From: NCEH01 sp040049195 | GTDB taxonomy: Bacteria; Pseudomonadota; Alphaproteobacteria; Rhizobiales; Xanthobacteraceae | NCBI RefSeq assembly: GCF_040049195.1 | Contig: NZ_JBDZDL010000004.1 | Reading direction: 5' to 3' (one strand) | DNA: 64,000 nt | In this document: one piece after another, positions 45,356 to 54,445 of the stretch | How positions within the stretch are numbered: position 1 is the stretch's first letter | Layout of the letters: each line of letters begins with the position of its first letter | Position numbers and translations under genes: made by a program | The notes under the pieces: model-generated | The model's database searches: none | What the model saw: the letters and a program-made list of their open reading frames with translations, nothing else | Told to the model about the DNA's origin: nothing

Positions 45356-46309
45356 TCAGCCGGCAAATGAGCGGGCGATCAGCGCCGGATCGATCGCCCC
45401 GGCCGAAAAGCTCACGCCATGCTCCACGGCCGTGACCAGCACCTGCGCCGGCGAAAACAGCAGCGGGTCGATGCGGTAGAAATCGCACTCATAGGCGGCG
45501 AACACCTCGGCGAACGGCCGGCCATGATCGCGGGAGGTGAGGCTGGGCAGGTTCTGCGCGAGATCGCGCGCGTCGTCCGCCGGCCCGCTCACATAAAGCT
45601 GCACCTCGCCGCCATAGAGGGTCGCGTCATTGGTGCGGCCCATGGCGGCGATGAAATCCGGGGCCGGCGGCGGCACCGGCGCGCTGCCGCGTCCGTCCAG
45701 GATGCGATCCAGCGGGAAATGCAGAGCATGCGCCTTGTGAAGCGCCACCTCCAGCACCCGCGCCGCGATCTGTACCCCGCCCGCAAGGCTGCTGGTGGGC
45801 GTGAGAATGAGGGTGATTCTCTCCCCCGCGACGGCGGTGGCGGCGCGAATGTCGGCGATCACCTCGGCCGGCGGCATCTGGCCGGTTTCCAGCACCAGGA
45901 CGATGTCCTCCCCCTGTTCGCGCAGGCCGAGTTCGGCAAACAGCGGCTCCTTCGCCGCCGTGGCGCGGCCGGGGCCCGAGCCGAGGGCGAAGAAATCGCC
46001 CGCCGCCAGCTGCCAGCCGGCATATTGGCTGCCGAGGCAGGCGAGCACCGGGTCGCAGCTGCCCACCGTGACCAGGGTGGTCCAGGGCGCGAAGCGGTCA
46101 CAGGTCTGGAACGTCACTTGCCCGAGCCCGCCGAGGCAGATTTCGGCGATCCGCCGACCCGCCTCCAGCCCGCCGCGCGCGGCAATGCCGGCATCGACGA
46201 TGCGGGCGCCGTGGGGACCGGTGGAGAGCGAGAGGCGCAGCGCATCCGCGTCGCGAACCAGCGCCTCCACCAAAACGGCGGCGCGCCGCGAGAGATCGGG
46301 GCGGATCAT
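45356..46309 (-). CDS. mch: Methenyltetrahydromethanopterin cyclohydrolase
   Basis: Mch hydrolyses methenyl-H4MPT to formyl-H4MPT in formaldehyde oxidation. The 317-residue protein matches the family length and shows LGGLGQVTFQ, GSQYAGWQL and FALGSGPGRA in the substrate cleft and ECDFYRIDPLLFSPA near the end. The start at 46309 overlaps the upstream ATP-grasp stop as ATGA; the frame is open upstream but that part is a shadow. It lies in the middle of the C1 operon, two genes after mtdB. Confidence 0.95.
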   Translation of the reverse strand: MIRPDLSRRAAVLVEALVRDADALRLSLSTGPHGARIVDAGIAARGGLEAGRRIAEICLGGLGQVTFQTCDRFAPWTTLVTVGSCDPVLACLGSQYAGWQLAAGDFFALGSGPGRATAAKEPLFAELGLREQGEDIVLVLETGQMPPAEVIADIRAATAVAGERITLILTPTSSLAGGVQIAARVLEVALHKAHALHFPLDRILDGRGSAPVPPPAPDFIAAMGRTNDATLYGGEVQLYVSGPADDARDLAQNLPSLTSRDHGRPFAEVFAAYECDFYRIDPLLFSPAQVLVTAVEHGVSFSAGAIDPALIARSFAG

Positions 46310-47448
46310 GCGTCGCTGCTCGCCACCTGCTGGCTCTGCGGCAGGCCGAGGCGGCTGCGCATTTCGGCGAGCCCGTCGCGCACCTGGGCCACGGCCGCCG
46401 ACATGTCGCCGGCGGTGCGCTTCACCGTGCAGATGGGCGCGCCGGCGGGGATGATGGTGCCGGCAGCGGTGCGGTCGCACACATGGTCCGGCCATGCGCC
46501 GGCGGGAATCATCACGTCGCTGTCGGCATAGAGAATGCCGGCGGCGGTGGCGCCCTTGGGCTGCGGCAGCCCCTTGGGCAGCTTGCCGCCGCAGGCCGCC
46601 AGATGCAGCGCCAGCAAGGGCGGCATGGGCTCCACGTCGAAAATGTCGATGCTTGCGCCGATCCGGGGATTGATCTCCACCAGCCACCAGCGGTCCGCTT
46701 CCACCAGCACGTCCACCGAGATCAGGCCCACGAGCCCGCACACGGTGGCGATGCGCAGCGCGCCGGCGATGATGGCCGCCGCATGCTTGGCCGGCAGGGG
46801 CACCGGCCCCACCGCGCCGCCATAGCGGAACGGATGGGTTGTATCGGCGTGCGACCATTGCCAGCTCGCGCCGACGGGAAGGGCTTCCTTTCCATTGGAA
46901 AGGACAAGCAGCGAATAGGCGGTGCCGCTGACTTCCCGCTGCAGATAATGCCCCGGGGCGGGCGGGCCGGTTTCCTCCGGCGCGCGGCGGCGGATGTGGC
47001 TGCCGCCGGCCCCGCCGATCTTCTTTTCCAGCAGCGGCCCCTGCGCGAGTTCGCCCTGCGGGGTATCGAGCGTCACCGGCGGAAAGGCGATGCCGAGATG
47101 GCCGCACAGGGCGGCGAGCGCCAGCGGGTCCTTCAGCACGCGCACCGTCTCGGCCATGTTGCCGAGGATCGGATTGCGCTCGGCGATGCGGGTCATCAGC
47201 TGCGTGTCGTCCTCGAACCCGCCGCCCAGCACCACCGGCAGGCCGGGCGGGGAGAGGTTGGTGAGCGCCTGGATGAGATCGTCGCCATCGAAGGAGAAGC
47301 CGTTCTTCTTGTGCACGCGCACGCAGCGCGCGGCATTGGCGCAGGTGTCGAGATCGGCGAACAGATCGAGGGAAAGCGCCGCGAAACCGGCGCGCGCGGC
47401 GCTCGCCGCCAGGGGCCGCGCGGACAGGGCGATGACGGCGAGATCCAT
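46306..47448 (-). CDS. ATP-grasp ligase between mtdB and mch
   Basis: A 380-residue ATP-grasp enzyme conserved with H4MPT genes in methylotrophs. A Rossmann-like N-terminus (MDLAVIALSARPLA) is followed by the KKIGGAGGSHIRRR loop, the YSLLVLSNG strand and metal-site segments VDVLVEADRWWLVEINPRIGA. A C-terminal biotin-carboxylase-like tail (GAPICTVKRTAGD) follows. The reaction is unknown; essential-cofactor synthesis is the common suggestion. Start 47448 lies 4 bp after mtdB. Confidence 0.82.
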   Translation of the reverse strand: MDLAVIALSARPLAASAARAGFAALSLDLFADLDTCANAARCVRVHKKNGFSFDGDDLIQALTNLSPPGLPVVLGGGFEDDTQLMTRIAERNPILGNMAETVRVLKDPLALAALCGHLGIAFPPVTLDTPQGELAQGPLLEKKIGGAGGSHIRRRAPEETGPPAPGHYLQREVSGTAYSLLVLSNGKEALPVGASWQWSHADTTHPFRYGGAVGPVPLPAKHAAAIIAGALRIATVCGLVGLISVDVLVEADRWWLVEINPRIGASIDIFDVEPMPPLLALHLAACGGKLPKGLPQPKGATAAGILYADSDVMIPAGAWPDHVCDRTAAGTIIPAGAPICTVKRTAGDMSAAVAQVRDGLAEMRSRLGLPQSQQVASSDA

Positions 47449-47452
47449 AAGC

Positions 47453-48364
47453 TCAACCCGCAGTTTGCAACGCCGCGGCCATCTGTCTGGCCAGCGCGAA
47501 GGCCTCGTCGAGGCCGATGAAAAGGGCCGTGTCGGTTTCGTGCATGCGCCGGAGCAACGCATGCTGGACCCGGTATTTCAGATTCCCGACGGCGAGGGCT
47601 CCGATACCGACACCATGAGGCAATGCGATGCCCTTGTCATGGGGGCCGATGCCGGCGATGCCGGCGGGCGGCACCGCATTCACGTCGGCGGCGACTTTCA
47701 GCTCGCGCGCGGACGCAAGGTGAGCCGCCGTGAGGATCTCCACCCCGGCCCGACCGGCGGCGAGGATCACTTCCGCCTCTCCCACGAGACTGTGCTTTTC
47801 CGTATCGTTGCGGGCGACGACGGCGGTGAGGGCGACACCGAAGCGCTCATGGAAATCGTCGGCCTTGGTGGCAACGCTGGCGATCTCGCGATGGCCGACC
47901 AGCATCACCTGCGCCCCGGCTTTCGCCGCCATGACGGCGGCGATGCCGCCGACGACGCCCGTGGCGCCATAGACCTGCACCCGCGCGCCCAGAAGGCCGC
48001 GGGTGCCGCGTTCCGCAAGCGCCTGTTCCACCAGCGCCACCATGGCGGCGGCGGTGGTGAACGCGCCGGCCGGATCGGCGAAGATGGAAATCTCGAACGG
48101 CGCAAACAGCGCGGCGCGCGCGGCATCGGCCATGTCGAGCGCGAGCCCGGCGTCCTTGCCGCCGATGAACAGGCCGGTGCGGGCCGCGGCCTCGGGGGCG
48201 CGGGAGAACATCATGTCCTGCGTCAGGTCGCGGACCTGATCGAGCGCCACGTCGGAATAGGGCATCAGGTGCGCATAGCCGGCGTCCACCGCCATGTTCA
48301 CATCGAACGGGCTGACGTGGGGCAGGGGCGAGATCAGGTGCAGAATGGGGGCGGCGGTGGCCAT
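47453..48364 (-). CDS. mtdB: NAD(P)-dependent methylene-H4MPT dehydrogenase MtdB
   Basis: MtdB oxidises methylene-H4MPT to methenyl-H4MPT. The 303-residue protein opens with ILHLISPLPHVSPFDVNMA, has a GATGVVGG nucleotide loop and the AADVNAVPPAGI segment typical of MtdA/MtdB. Start at 48364 has GGAG 10 nt upstream. A 61-bp gap from mptG could hold an internal promoter. It supplies the dehydrogenase step before Mch. Confidence 0.92.
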   Translation of the reverse strand: MATAAPILHLISPLPHVSPFDVNMAVDAGYAHLMPYSDVALDQVRDLTQDMMFSRAPEAAARTGLFIGGKDAGLALDMADAARAALFAPFEISIFADPAGAFTTAAAMVALVEQALAERGTRGLLGARVQVYGATGVVGGIAAVMAAKAGAQVMLVGHREIASVATKADDFHERFGVALTAVVARNDTEKHSLVGEAEVILAAGRAGVEILTAAHLASARELKVAADVNAVPPAGIAGIGPHDKGIALPHGVGIGALAVGNLKYRVQHALLRRMHETDTALFIGLDEAFALARQMAAALQTAG

Positions 48365-48425
48365 GGCCGTCTTGCTCCGTCCGGGGAAACAGGAAAGCGG
48401 GTGGCCGCGCCTTGGCGTCGGACGG

Positions 48426-49454
48426 CTAGGGCAAATCCTGCTGTGGCAGGCCCTGCTCCGGCAGATCGACGATACGGGCGCCGCGGTTGTTTCCCCGCAC
48501 GCATGCGAACGAGAGGTTCGCGCGATCAGCATAGCGGGTGCGCAAGGCGTGCAAAAGCGCCTCGCCGCGCGCTGCGCTCTCCACAATGGCGAAGCCGGTC
48601 GGCCCCCAGGAGGTCTGGCCGACGCCCGAAATCCCGTTTTCCTCAACGAAGGCAAGGGCATGCGCCACATCCGCGCTGGTGTGGCGCCCGCCGCCCTGGG
48701 CCGCGGCATAATGGTCGCCCAGGTGCCTCTGCACGGCACCGACCGCCATGCCGAACCCCGCCGCATCACCTTCCGCTAGGGCGGGTAGCGCCTGCATCAG
48801 CACCAGGTGGCACAGATGGGCGGCGAGCGTTTCCGCAAACGGCGGCAGCGTCTCCATGGCGCGGGTCTCGGCCTCGCCGGACAGTCCGCTTTTCGCGGCG
48901 TCGAACACCAGCAGGATGCGCCACGCCTCGGGCACCGGCAGGCGGGCGAGAATCGGTGGGGCAGCCCCCACATCCTCCGCCGCCGGCGCCACCGGCTTGC
49001 CGCCGTCGAGGATCACCCCGCCGGTTTCGAACGCGCCGATGCCGATGGCGGAGCGGCGGCCGCGCGCCAGCACGCGGGCCGCATCGCGCACGTTAAGTGG
49101 CCGGCCGGCGAGGCGCGCCACGCCCGCCGCCACCGCCAGCGCCAATTGGGTGCCGGAGCCGAGGCCGCCATGGGCGGGCAGCGCGTGCGCGATGGAGATG
49201 GCGAGCGGCAGGTCGATGCCAAGCGCCGCGCGCACCAAGTCGCGCGCCCGGCCGGCGCGCGCGGCATCGGGACCAGCCAGGCTGTCCTGCGCCGCCCTTT
49301 CGATGCGGACGCAGGTTTCCGGCGCTTCCAGGGTGAGGCCGAGACTGCCGAAACGCCGGCCCAGCGCGCCGCCGAGGTCGAGAAAGCCGAGATGCAGCCG
49401 CGCTGGCGCGTGGATGCGTACGCCGGCGGCCGGGGCGGCGCGACCGAGCGTCAC
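48426..49454 (-). CDS. mptG: Beta-ribofuranosylaminobenzene 5'-phosphate synthase (beta-RFAP synthase)
   Basis: The enzyme that joins 4-hydroxybenzoate or aminobenzoate to PRPP at the start of the H4MPT side chain. The 342-residue protein has the GHMP-kinase-like fold seen in this family: ARLHLGFLDLGGALGRRFGS, GGLGSGTQLALAVA and GVGQTSWGPTGFAI. Start overlaps the HIT gene stop (ATGA). The presence of mptG shows that the organism makes its own H4MPT-type cofactor. Confidence 0.93.
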   Translation of the reverse strand: MTLGRAAPAAGVRIHAPARLHLGFLDLGGALGRRFGSLGLTLEAPETCVRIERAAQDSLAGPDAARAGRARDLVRAALGIDLPLAISIAHALPAHGGLGSGTQLALAVAAGVARLAGRPLNVRDAARVLARGRRSAIGIGAFETGGVILDGGKPVAPAAEDVGAAPPILARLPVPEAWRILLVFDAAKSGLSGEAETRAMETLPPFAETLAAHLCHLVLMQALPALAEGDAAGFGMAVGAVQRHLGDHYAAAQGGGRHTSADVAHALAFVEENGISGVGQTSWGPTGFAIVESAARGEALLHALRTRYADRANLSFACVRGNNRGARIVDLPEQGLPQQDLP

Positions 49455-49885
49455 CGGGCGAGTTCTGCCTTGAGCTTCGCGGCCTGGTCCGCCAGCACCG
49501 CATTGTCTTCCCGGAACGAGACCGGCGGCTTCAGCGCGACGCCCTCATGGCGGGGAATCACATGCACATGCAGGTGGAACACCTCCTGCCCGCCGGCCGC
49601 CTCGTTGAACTGCTGCACCGTGATGCCGTCGGCCGCGAACACGTGCATGGCGGCCTTGGCGACCTTCTGCGCCACCTGCGCCACATGGGCGAGGTCGTCG
49701 GGCGCGATGTCCAGCAGGTTGCGGGCCGGCGCCTTGGGAATCACCAGCGCATGGCCGGGCGCGCGCGGCATGATGTCGAGGAACACGAGCGCGCGGTCGT
49801 CCTCGTAGATCTTGTGGGCCGGCAGTTCGCCGCGCAGGATCTTGGCGAAAATGTTGGCGGGATCGTAGGCGGGCGTCTCGCTCAT
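49451..49885 (-). CDS. HIT family protein (Hint-like nucleotide hydrolase)
   Basis: A 144-residue histidine-triad protein with the HLHVHVIP active site and the opening NIFAKILRGELPAHKIYED. HIT proteins hydrolyse AMP-linked substrates. GGAGG lies 5 nt before the start at 49885. It is the first gene of the C1 operon, overlapping mptG by 4 bp; whether it acts in the pathway (for example on adenylylated intermediates) is unknown. Confidence 0.92.
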   Translation of the reverse strand: MSETPAYDPANIFAKILRGELPAHKIYEDDRALVFLDIMPRAPGHALVIPKAPARNLLDIAPDDLAHVAQVAQKVAKAAMHVFAADGITVQQFNEAAGGQEVFHLHVHVIPRHEGVALKPPVSFREDNAVLADQAAKLKAELAR

Positions 49886-49989
49886 GATTACCTCCCGGTG
49901 CCGGATGGGTGTCCCGCATCGCAAGGGATGCGTCCCGGGTCAAGCGCAAACGGGCGGGGGCGCCGCAGGTGGGCGCCCCGGCCTGCGGT

Positions 49990-50817
49990 TCATTCCTGGG
50001 TCTGGCTCTGGCTCTGGCCGTGGCGCGAGGAATAGCTCACGGCATTGGCCGTGGCCTCCTCGCTGGTGTTGATGCCGGTGCCGCGCACCGGGGCCACGCC
50101 GAGCGAATCCAACGCCACCGCCACCCGCACGTGCTCCTCGGTGGCGCAGACCTTGCGCCCGCAGTCGAACGCCACCCAGCCGAGCTTGGGCACATGCACT
50201 TCCGCCCATTCGCGCGCGGTGCCGGGCTCGTCGTCCTGCGTCGCATAGCCGGAGATGTGCCGCGCCGGAATGCGCAGATGCCGCGCGGCGGCGGTGAACA
50301 CATGGGCGATCTCGCCCGAGGTGCCTTCGCCTTCCGCGAGCACCGCGGCGGCCGCGCGGGCCAGGGCGGCGCTTTCCACGGGAATTTCGTCGATGGCGTC
50401 ATGGACCAGCGCCATCAGGGCATGGGCCTGCGCCAGCGGGCCGTCCGCGGCCGCCGCCTCGCCGGCCAGCGTCTCGATCGCGGCGTCGGGCATCGTGAAG
50501 TCGGTCTGCCGCAGGAACAGCGAGGGCGGAAAGCGCTCCACCGTGCCGCGCACCACGCCGGTCATGTCGCGGGTCTCCACATCGCCCTCGGCAAGCAGGG
50601 TGATGTGGTCCAGCGGCCCTTCGACCGAGAAGGTGTGGCACAGGTTTCCGAATGCGTCCTCGTGGGAATAGAGGCGGCAGTCCGGCTGCACATCCAGCGG
50701 CCAGCGCACGATGTGCTGGCCCTCATGGTTGCGGGGGGTGAGCTTGATGGTGGCCGTGGCGATGCGCAGCCCCGGTTCCAGTTTGTGGATGATCTGATGG
50801 TAAATGCGGACCCGCAT
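49990..50817 (-). CDS. Transglutaminase-fold protein with lost catalytic residues
   Basis: A 275-residue protein clearly of the bacterial transglutaminase-like family (LTPRNHEGQHIVRW, HEDAFGN, IPARHISGY, HVPKLGWVAFD). However, at the catalytic Cys position (family GVCQDFAH) it has Ser167 (GTSGEIAH), and the family SHAWAE His is replaced by Arg202 (AREWAE); only Asp218 remains. It is therefore probably not a cysteine hydrolase. It follows the alpha-E gene by 45 bp in the conserved ATP-grasp/alpha-E/transglutaminase trio. The protein ends in a Gln/Ser repeat (QSQSQTQE). Confidence 0.85.
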   Translation of the reverse strand: MRVRIYHQIIHKLEPGLRIATATIKLTPRNHEGQHIVRWPLDVQPDCRLYSHEDAFGNLCHTFSVEGPLDHITLLAEGDVETRDMTGVVRGTVERFPPSLFLRQTDFTMPDAAIETLAGEAAAADGPLAQAHALMALVHDAIDEIPVESAALARAAAAVLAEGEGTSGEIAHVFTAAARHLRIPARHISGYATQDDEPGTAREWAEVHVPKLGWVAFDCGRKVCATEEHVRVAVALDSLGVAPVRGTGINTSEEATANAVSYSSRHGQSQSQTQE

Positions 50818-50862
50818 CGTTCTGCCCTCGCCTCATCCAATCCCGATCGGCACCGCCGGCGG

Positions 50863-51813
50863 TCAGACGAGATATTGTTCCGTGATTTCAGCGGCCAGCT
50901 TGTTGTTGTCGGTGATGAACTCACTGATGAACTCGTGCAGGCCGCTCTGGAAGATATCCTCGATGGTCCGGTTTGACAGCCGCGCCTGCGTGGTGCGGGC
51001 GAGCCGCTGCGCGGGACCCTGCCGGCCATAGGCGCCGGCGATGTCGTCCAGGCAGCGCGAGAGATTGTCGTAGCAGCTGGCGAGCGAGCGCGGCATGGCG
51101 CGGTTGAGGATCAGCAGGTCGGCCACCAGCCAGGGCTTCACGCTGTCGCGATAGACCCAGTGGAAGGCGGTGAGCGCCGAGACCGAGCGCAGGATCGAGG
51201 CCCATTGGAAATAATCCAGCGGCCCGCCCACATGCTCCTGCTCCGGCAGCAGCACGTGATACTTCACGTCCAGGATGCGGGCGGTGTTGTCGGCGCGCTC
51301 CACATGGGCGCCGGCGCGGGTGAACCAATAGGCGTCGTTGCGCAGCATGGTGCGGAAGGTGGCGCCATCGAAGCGCAGCGAGGTTTCCTTCACGAACGCC
51401 AGGAAGCGCGCCAGCTCCTCGCGGCTCAGCGCCTTATCGGGGAACGAGCGCAATTCGATCCAGGACGAGTTGATGACATCCCACATTTCCGAGGTCAGCG
51501 CGGTGCGCACGGAGCGTGCGTTGGTGCGCGCGACCTCGAAGCAGTTGCGGATGGAGCTGGGGTTGTCGAGGTCGAAGGCGAGGAAGGAGACCACATGGTC
51601 CTCGCTCGCTTCTTCGAGCGGGCCGTGGCGGGCGATGAATTCCTCGGCGCAGCCGGCCGTAAGCACGGCGGAGCCCCACTCGTTGGTCGGCCCCTCGGAG
51701 GGCACGGGCGTGTAGGAGAGGCGCTGGGCGACGTCGAGGATACGCGCGAGACAATCGGCGCGCTCCACATAGCGCGACAGCCAATAGAGGTTTTCGGCGG
51801 TGCGGGAGAGCAT
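50863..51813 (-). CDS. Alpha-E domain-containing protein (DUF403)
   Basis: A 316-residue all-helical protein opening MLSRTAENLYWLSRYVERAD, the signature of the alpha-E family, with internal AHVERADNTARILDVKYH. The family is always found with circularly permuted ATP-grasp proteins and transglutaminases and is predicted to act in a peptide-forming or peptide-modifying pathway. It is 73 bp downstream of the ATP-grasp gene. Confidence 0.92.
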   Translation of the reverse strand: MLSRTAENLYWLSRYVERADCLARILDVAQRLSYTPVPSEGPTNEWGSAVLTAGCAEEFIARHGPLEEASEDHVVSFLAFDLDNPSSIRNCFEVARTNARSVRTALTSEMWDVINSSWIELRSFPDKALSREELARFLAFVKETSLRFDGATFRTMLRNDAYWFTRAGAHVERADNTARILDVKYHVLLPEQEHVGGPLDYFQWASILRSVSALTAFHWVYRDSVKPWLVADLLILNRAMPRSLASCYDNLSRCLDDIAGAYGRQGPAQRLARTTQARLSNRTIEDIFQSGLHEFISEFITDNNKLAAEITEQYLV

Positions 51814-51886
51814 GATCAGCCCATCTGGCAGAAGGATGAGAAGGGTGCCGCGGATGCGGCACCGCGAGACATGTCGAAGCCGCGGT

Positions 51887-53302
51887 TCAGGCGTCGAGAA
51901 CCCAGGTGTCCTTGGTGCCGCCGCCCTGGCTGGAATTGACCACCAGAGATCCCTCCTTCATGGCGACGCGGGTGAGCCCGCCCGGCACAATGCGCACCTT
52001 GTCGCTGCCGGTCAGGATGAACGGGCGCAGGTCCACATGGCGCGGCGCGATGCCTTTTTCCACCAGCGTGGGGCAGGTGGAAAGGGCGAGCGTCGGTTGG
52101 GCGATGAAATTGGCGGGGTCGTGCTTCAGCTTGGCGCGGAAGATCTCGATCTGCGCCTTGTCGGCCATCGGGCCCACCAGCATGCCGTAGCCGCCGGAGC
52201 CGTGCACTTCCTTCACCACCAGCTCGCTCAGATGATCGAGCACATAGGCGAGATGCTCCGGCTCGCGGCAGCGCCAGGTGGGCACGTTCGGCAGCAGGGG
52301 TTCTTCACCCAGATAGAAGCGGATGATGTCCGGCATGTAGCTGTAGACGGCCTTGTCGTCCGCGACCCCGGTGCCGACCGCATTGGTCAGCGTGACGTTG
52401 CCGGAGAGATAGGCGCTCATCAGCCCCGGCACCCCGAGCACGCTGTCCGGCCGGAAGGCGAGGGGATCGATGAAATCGTCGTCGAGGCGGCGATAGATCA
52501 CGTCCACGCGCTTCGGGCCCTCGGTGGTGCGCATGAACACCACATTGTCCTTCACGAACAGGTCGCGGCCCTCGACCAGGTCGACGCCCAGCTTATCGGC
52601 CAGGAAGGAGTGCTCATAATAAGCGGAATTGTAGATGCCGGGGGTGAGGATCGCGACGTTCGGCTCGCTGCCGCCGCGCGGGGCGAGCGAGCGCAGGGTG
52701 GCGAGCAGGTCGTCGGCATATTTCTCCACCGGCGCCACGCGATGCTGCGCGAACAGCTCGGGGAACAGGCGCAGCATGATCTCGCGGTTTTCCAGCATGT
52801 AGGACACGCCGGACGGGGTGCGGGCGTTGTCCTCCAGCACGTAGAAGGTGTCGGGGTCGGTGCGCACGATGTCGATGCCGGCGATGTGCACATAGACATT
52901 GTGCGGCACGCGCTGGCCGTTCATCTCGGGCCGGAAGGCGGGGTTCTGATAGACCAGATCCTCCGGCACCACGCCGGCCTTGAGCACCTCGCGCTTGCCG
53001 TAGACGTCGCTGATATACATGTTCAGCGCCTTCACGCGCTGCTCCAGGCCCTTCGAGAGCCGGCCCCATTCCTCGTTTGTGATGATGCGCGGGACGATGT
53101 CGAACGGGATCAGGCGCTCTTGCGCGTTCTGCTCGCCATAGACGGCGAACGTGATGCCGATCCGCCGAAAAATGAACTCCGCCTCCTTCCGGCGCTGGTC
53201 CAGAATCTCGTGGGGAACCTTGCTCAACCACCGATTGAGCGAATCGTAAGCTTGACGGACCGTGCCGTCTTCACAGGACATCTCGTCGAACGCGCGCCGC
53301 AT
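51887..53302 (-). CDS. Circularly permuted type 2 ATP-grasp protein
   Basis: About 471 residues beginning MRRAFDEMSCEDGTVRQAY, followed by RRKEAEFIFRRIGITFAVYGE, ALNMYISDVYG, YVLEDNARTPSGVSY and the NAVGTGVADDKAVYSYMP segment; this is the DUF404/DUF407 pattern. It is predicted to form amide bonds using ATP. The frame is open to 53344; I prefer 53302 because homologs start at that point and a GGAG lies upstream, though spacing (11 nt) is long. First gene of the trio. Confidence 0.9.
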   Translation of the reverse strand: MRRAFDEMSCEDGTVRQAYDSLNRWLSKVPHEILDQRRKEAEFIFRRIGITFAVYGEQNAQERLIPFDIVPRIITNEEWGRLSKGLEQRVKALNMYISDVYGKREVLKAGVVPEDLVYQNPAFRPEMNGQRVPHNVYVHIAGIDIVRTDPDTFYVLEDNARTPSGVSYMLENREIMLRLFPELFAQHRVAPVEKYADDLLATLRSLAPRGGSEPNVAILTPGIYNSAYYEHSFLADKLGVDLVEGRDLFVKDNVVFMRTTEGPKRVDVIYRRLDDDFIDPLAFRPDSVLGVPGLMSAYLSGNVTLTNAVGTGVADDKAVYSYMPDIIRFYLGEEPLLPNVPTWRCREPEHLAYVLDHLSELVVKEVHGSGGYGMLVGPMADKAQIEIFRAKLKHDPANFIAQPTLALSTCPTLVEKGIAPRHVDLRPFILTGSDKVRIVPGGLTRVAMKEGSLVVNSSQGGGTKDTWVLDA

Positions 53303-53463
53303 TGGGACTGCCACTCCGCTTGATTGAATCCTATGTACAAACATCGTGCCAAGGAAGAGATAATGGCAGCAAGTCCAACCTTCGCCTCTGCGGCTGAATG
53401 GCAGTGACTAAGTTTTAGGCAAAAACCCGCCGATTGTCATCGGGCGGGGCAAGGGAAGGCGAC

Positions 53464-54216
53464 ATGAGCGAAGCACTCGGCGCGCAAATTGTCAGCGCGG
53501 CTCTCCTGGTGATCGGCGACGAAATCCTCTCCGGCCGCACCAAGGATAAGAACATCGGCCATATCGCCGAGCGACTCACCGAAGCGGGCGTCGATCTGCG
53601 GGAGGTGCGGGTGGTGTCCGATGCGGAGGACGATATCGTCGCCGCGCTGAACGCCCTGCGCGCCCGCTACACCTATGTCTTCACCACCGGCGGCATCGGC
53701 CCGACTCATGACGACATCACCGCCGACGCGGTGGCCAAGGCGTTCGGCGTCTCCATCGACGTGGACCCCCGCGCCCGCGCCATGCTGCTGGAACACATCG
53801 CCGAGAAGGACCTCAACGAGGCGCGCCTGCGCATGGCGCGCATTCCCGCCGGCGCCGAGCTGGTGGTCAATTCCGTGTCCAAGGCGCCCGGCTTCAACAT
53901 CGGCAATGTGTATGTGATGGCCGGCGTGCCACGCATCATGCAGGCGATGCTGGAAGAGATCATCCCGACCCTGCGCTCCAACGCCCCCATGCTGTCGCAG
54001 ACCGTGCGGGCCGATGCGCGCGAGGGCGATATCGCCGCGCCCCTGAAGGCGATCGCCGAGCAATATCCCGAGGCCACCATCGGCTCCTATCCGTTCTTCG
54101 ACGAGAGCGGGCCCAACACCAATATCGTGGTGCGCTCGCGCGACCCGCAGGTGGTGGAGGCGGCGCGCGATGCGGTCTCGCGCATGGTGGCGGATCTGGC
54201 GCGGGCCCGCGCCTGA
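53464..54216 (+). CDS. Molybdopterin-binding (MoaB/CinA N-terminal type) protein
   Basis: A 250-residue protein with the MoCF-biosynthesis fold: ALLVIGDEILSGRTKDKN, TTGGIGPTHDDITADAVAKAFG and the MAGVPRIMQAMLEE segment. It lacks the C-terminal nicotinamide-nucleotide amidase domain of full CinA. The start at 53464 has an AAGG site 4 nt away. Its next neighbour downstream, 229 bp away, is a molybdenum hydroxylase subunit, so molybdopterin handling is plausible. Confidence 0.88.
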   Translation: MSEALGAQIVSAALLVIGDEILSGRTKDKNIGHIAERLTEAGVDLREVRVVSDAEDDIVAALNALRARYTYVFTTGGIGPTHDDITADAVAKAFGVSIDVDPRARAMLLEHIAEKDLNEARLRMARIPAGAELVVNSVSKAPGFNIGNVYVMAGVPRIMQAMLEEIIPTLRSNAPMLSQTVRADAREGDIAAPLKAIAEQYPEATIGSYPFFDESGPNTNIVVRSRDPQVVEAARDAVSRMVADLARARA

Positions 54217-54445
54217 GGGTTATGCTGCGCCGCACAGTTCATCCGCGCCCGCGCTTGCGCTTGCGAGGATGAACGATCATTTCGTCGAAGAGCGTCCCAC
54301 CCCGTCCGCGTCCCGCCGAGTCTCCCGTCCACCACCCCGGCGCTGCCGCCGGCGCTCCCGGCCGGGTGCGCGGCGCGTGCGCCTGGCGGAAGGTGCGGCG
54401 CCCCCTTTTCGCCTTCGCCGCCCGGCGAGCATGGAGCGATGCTGA

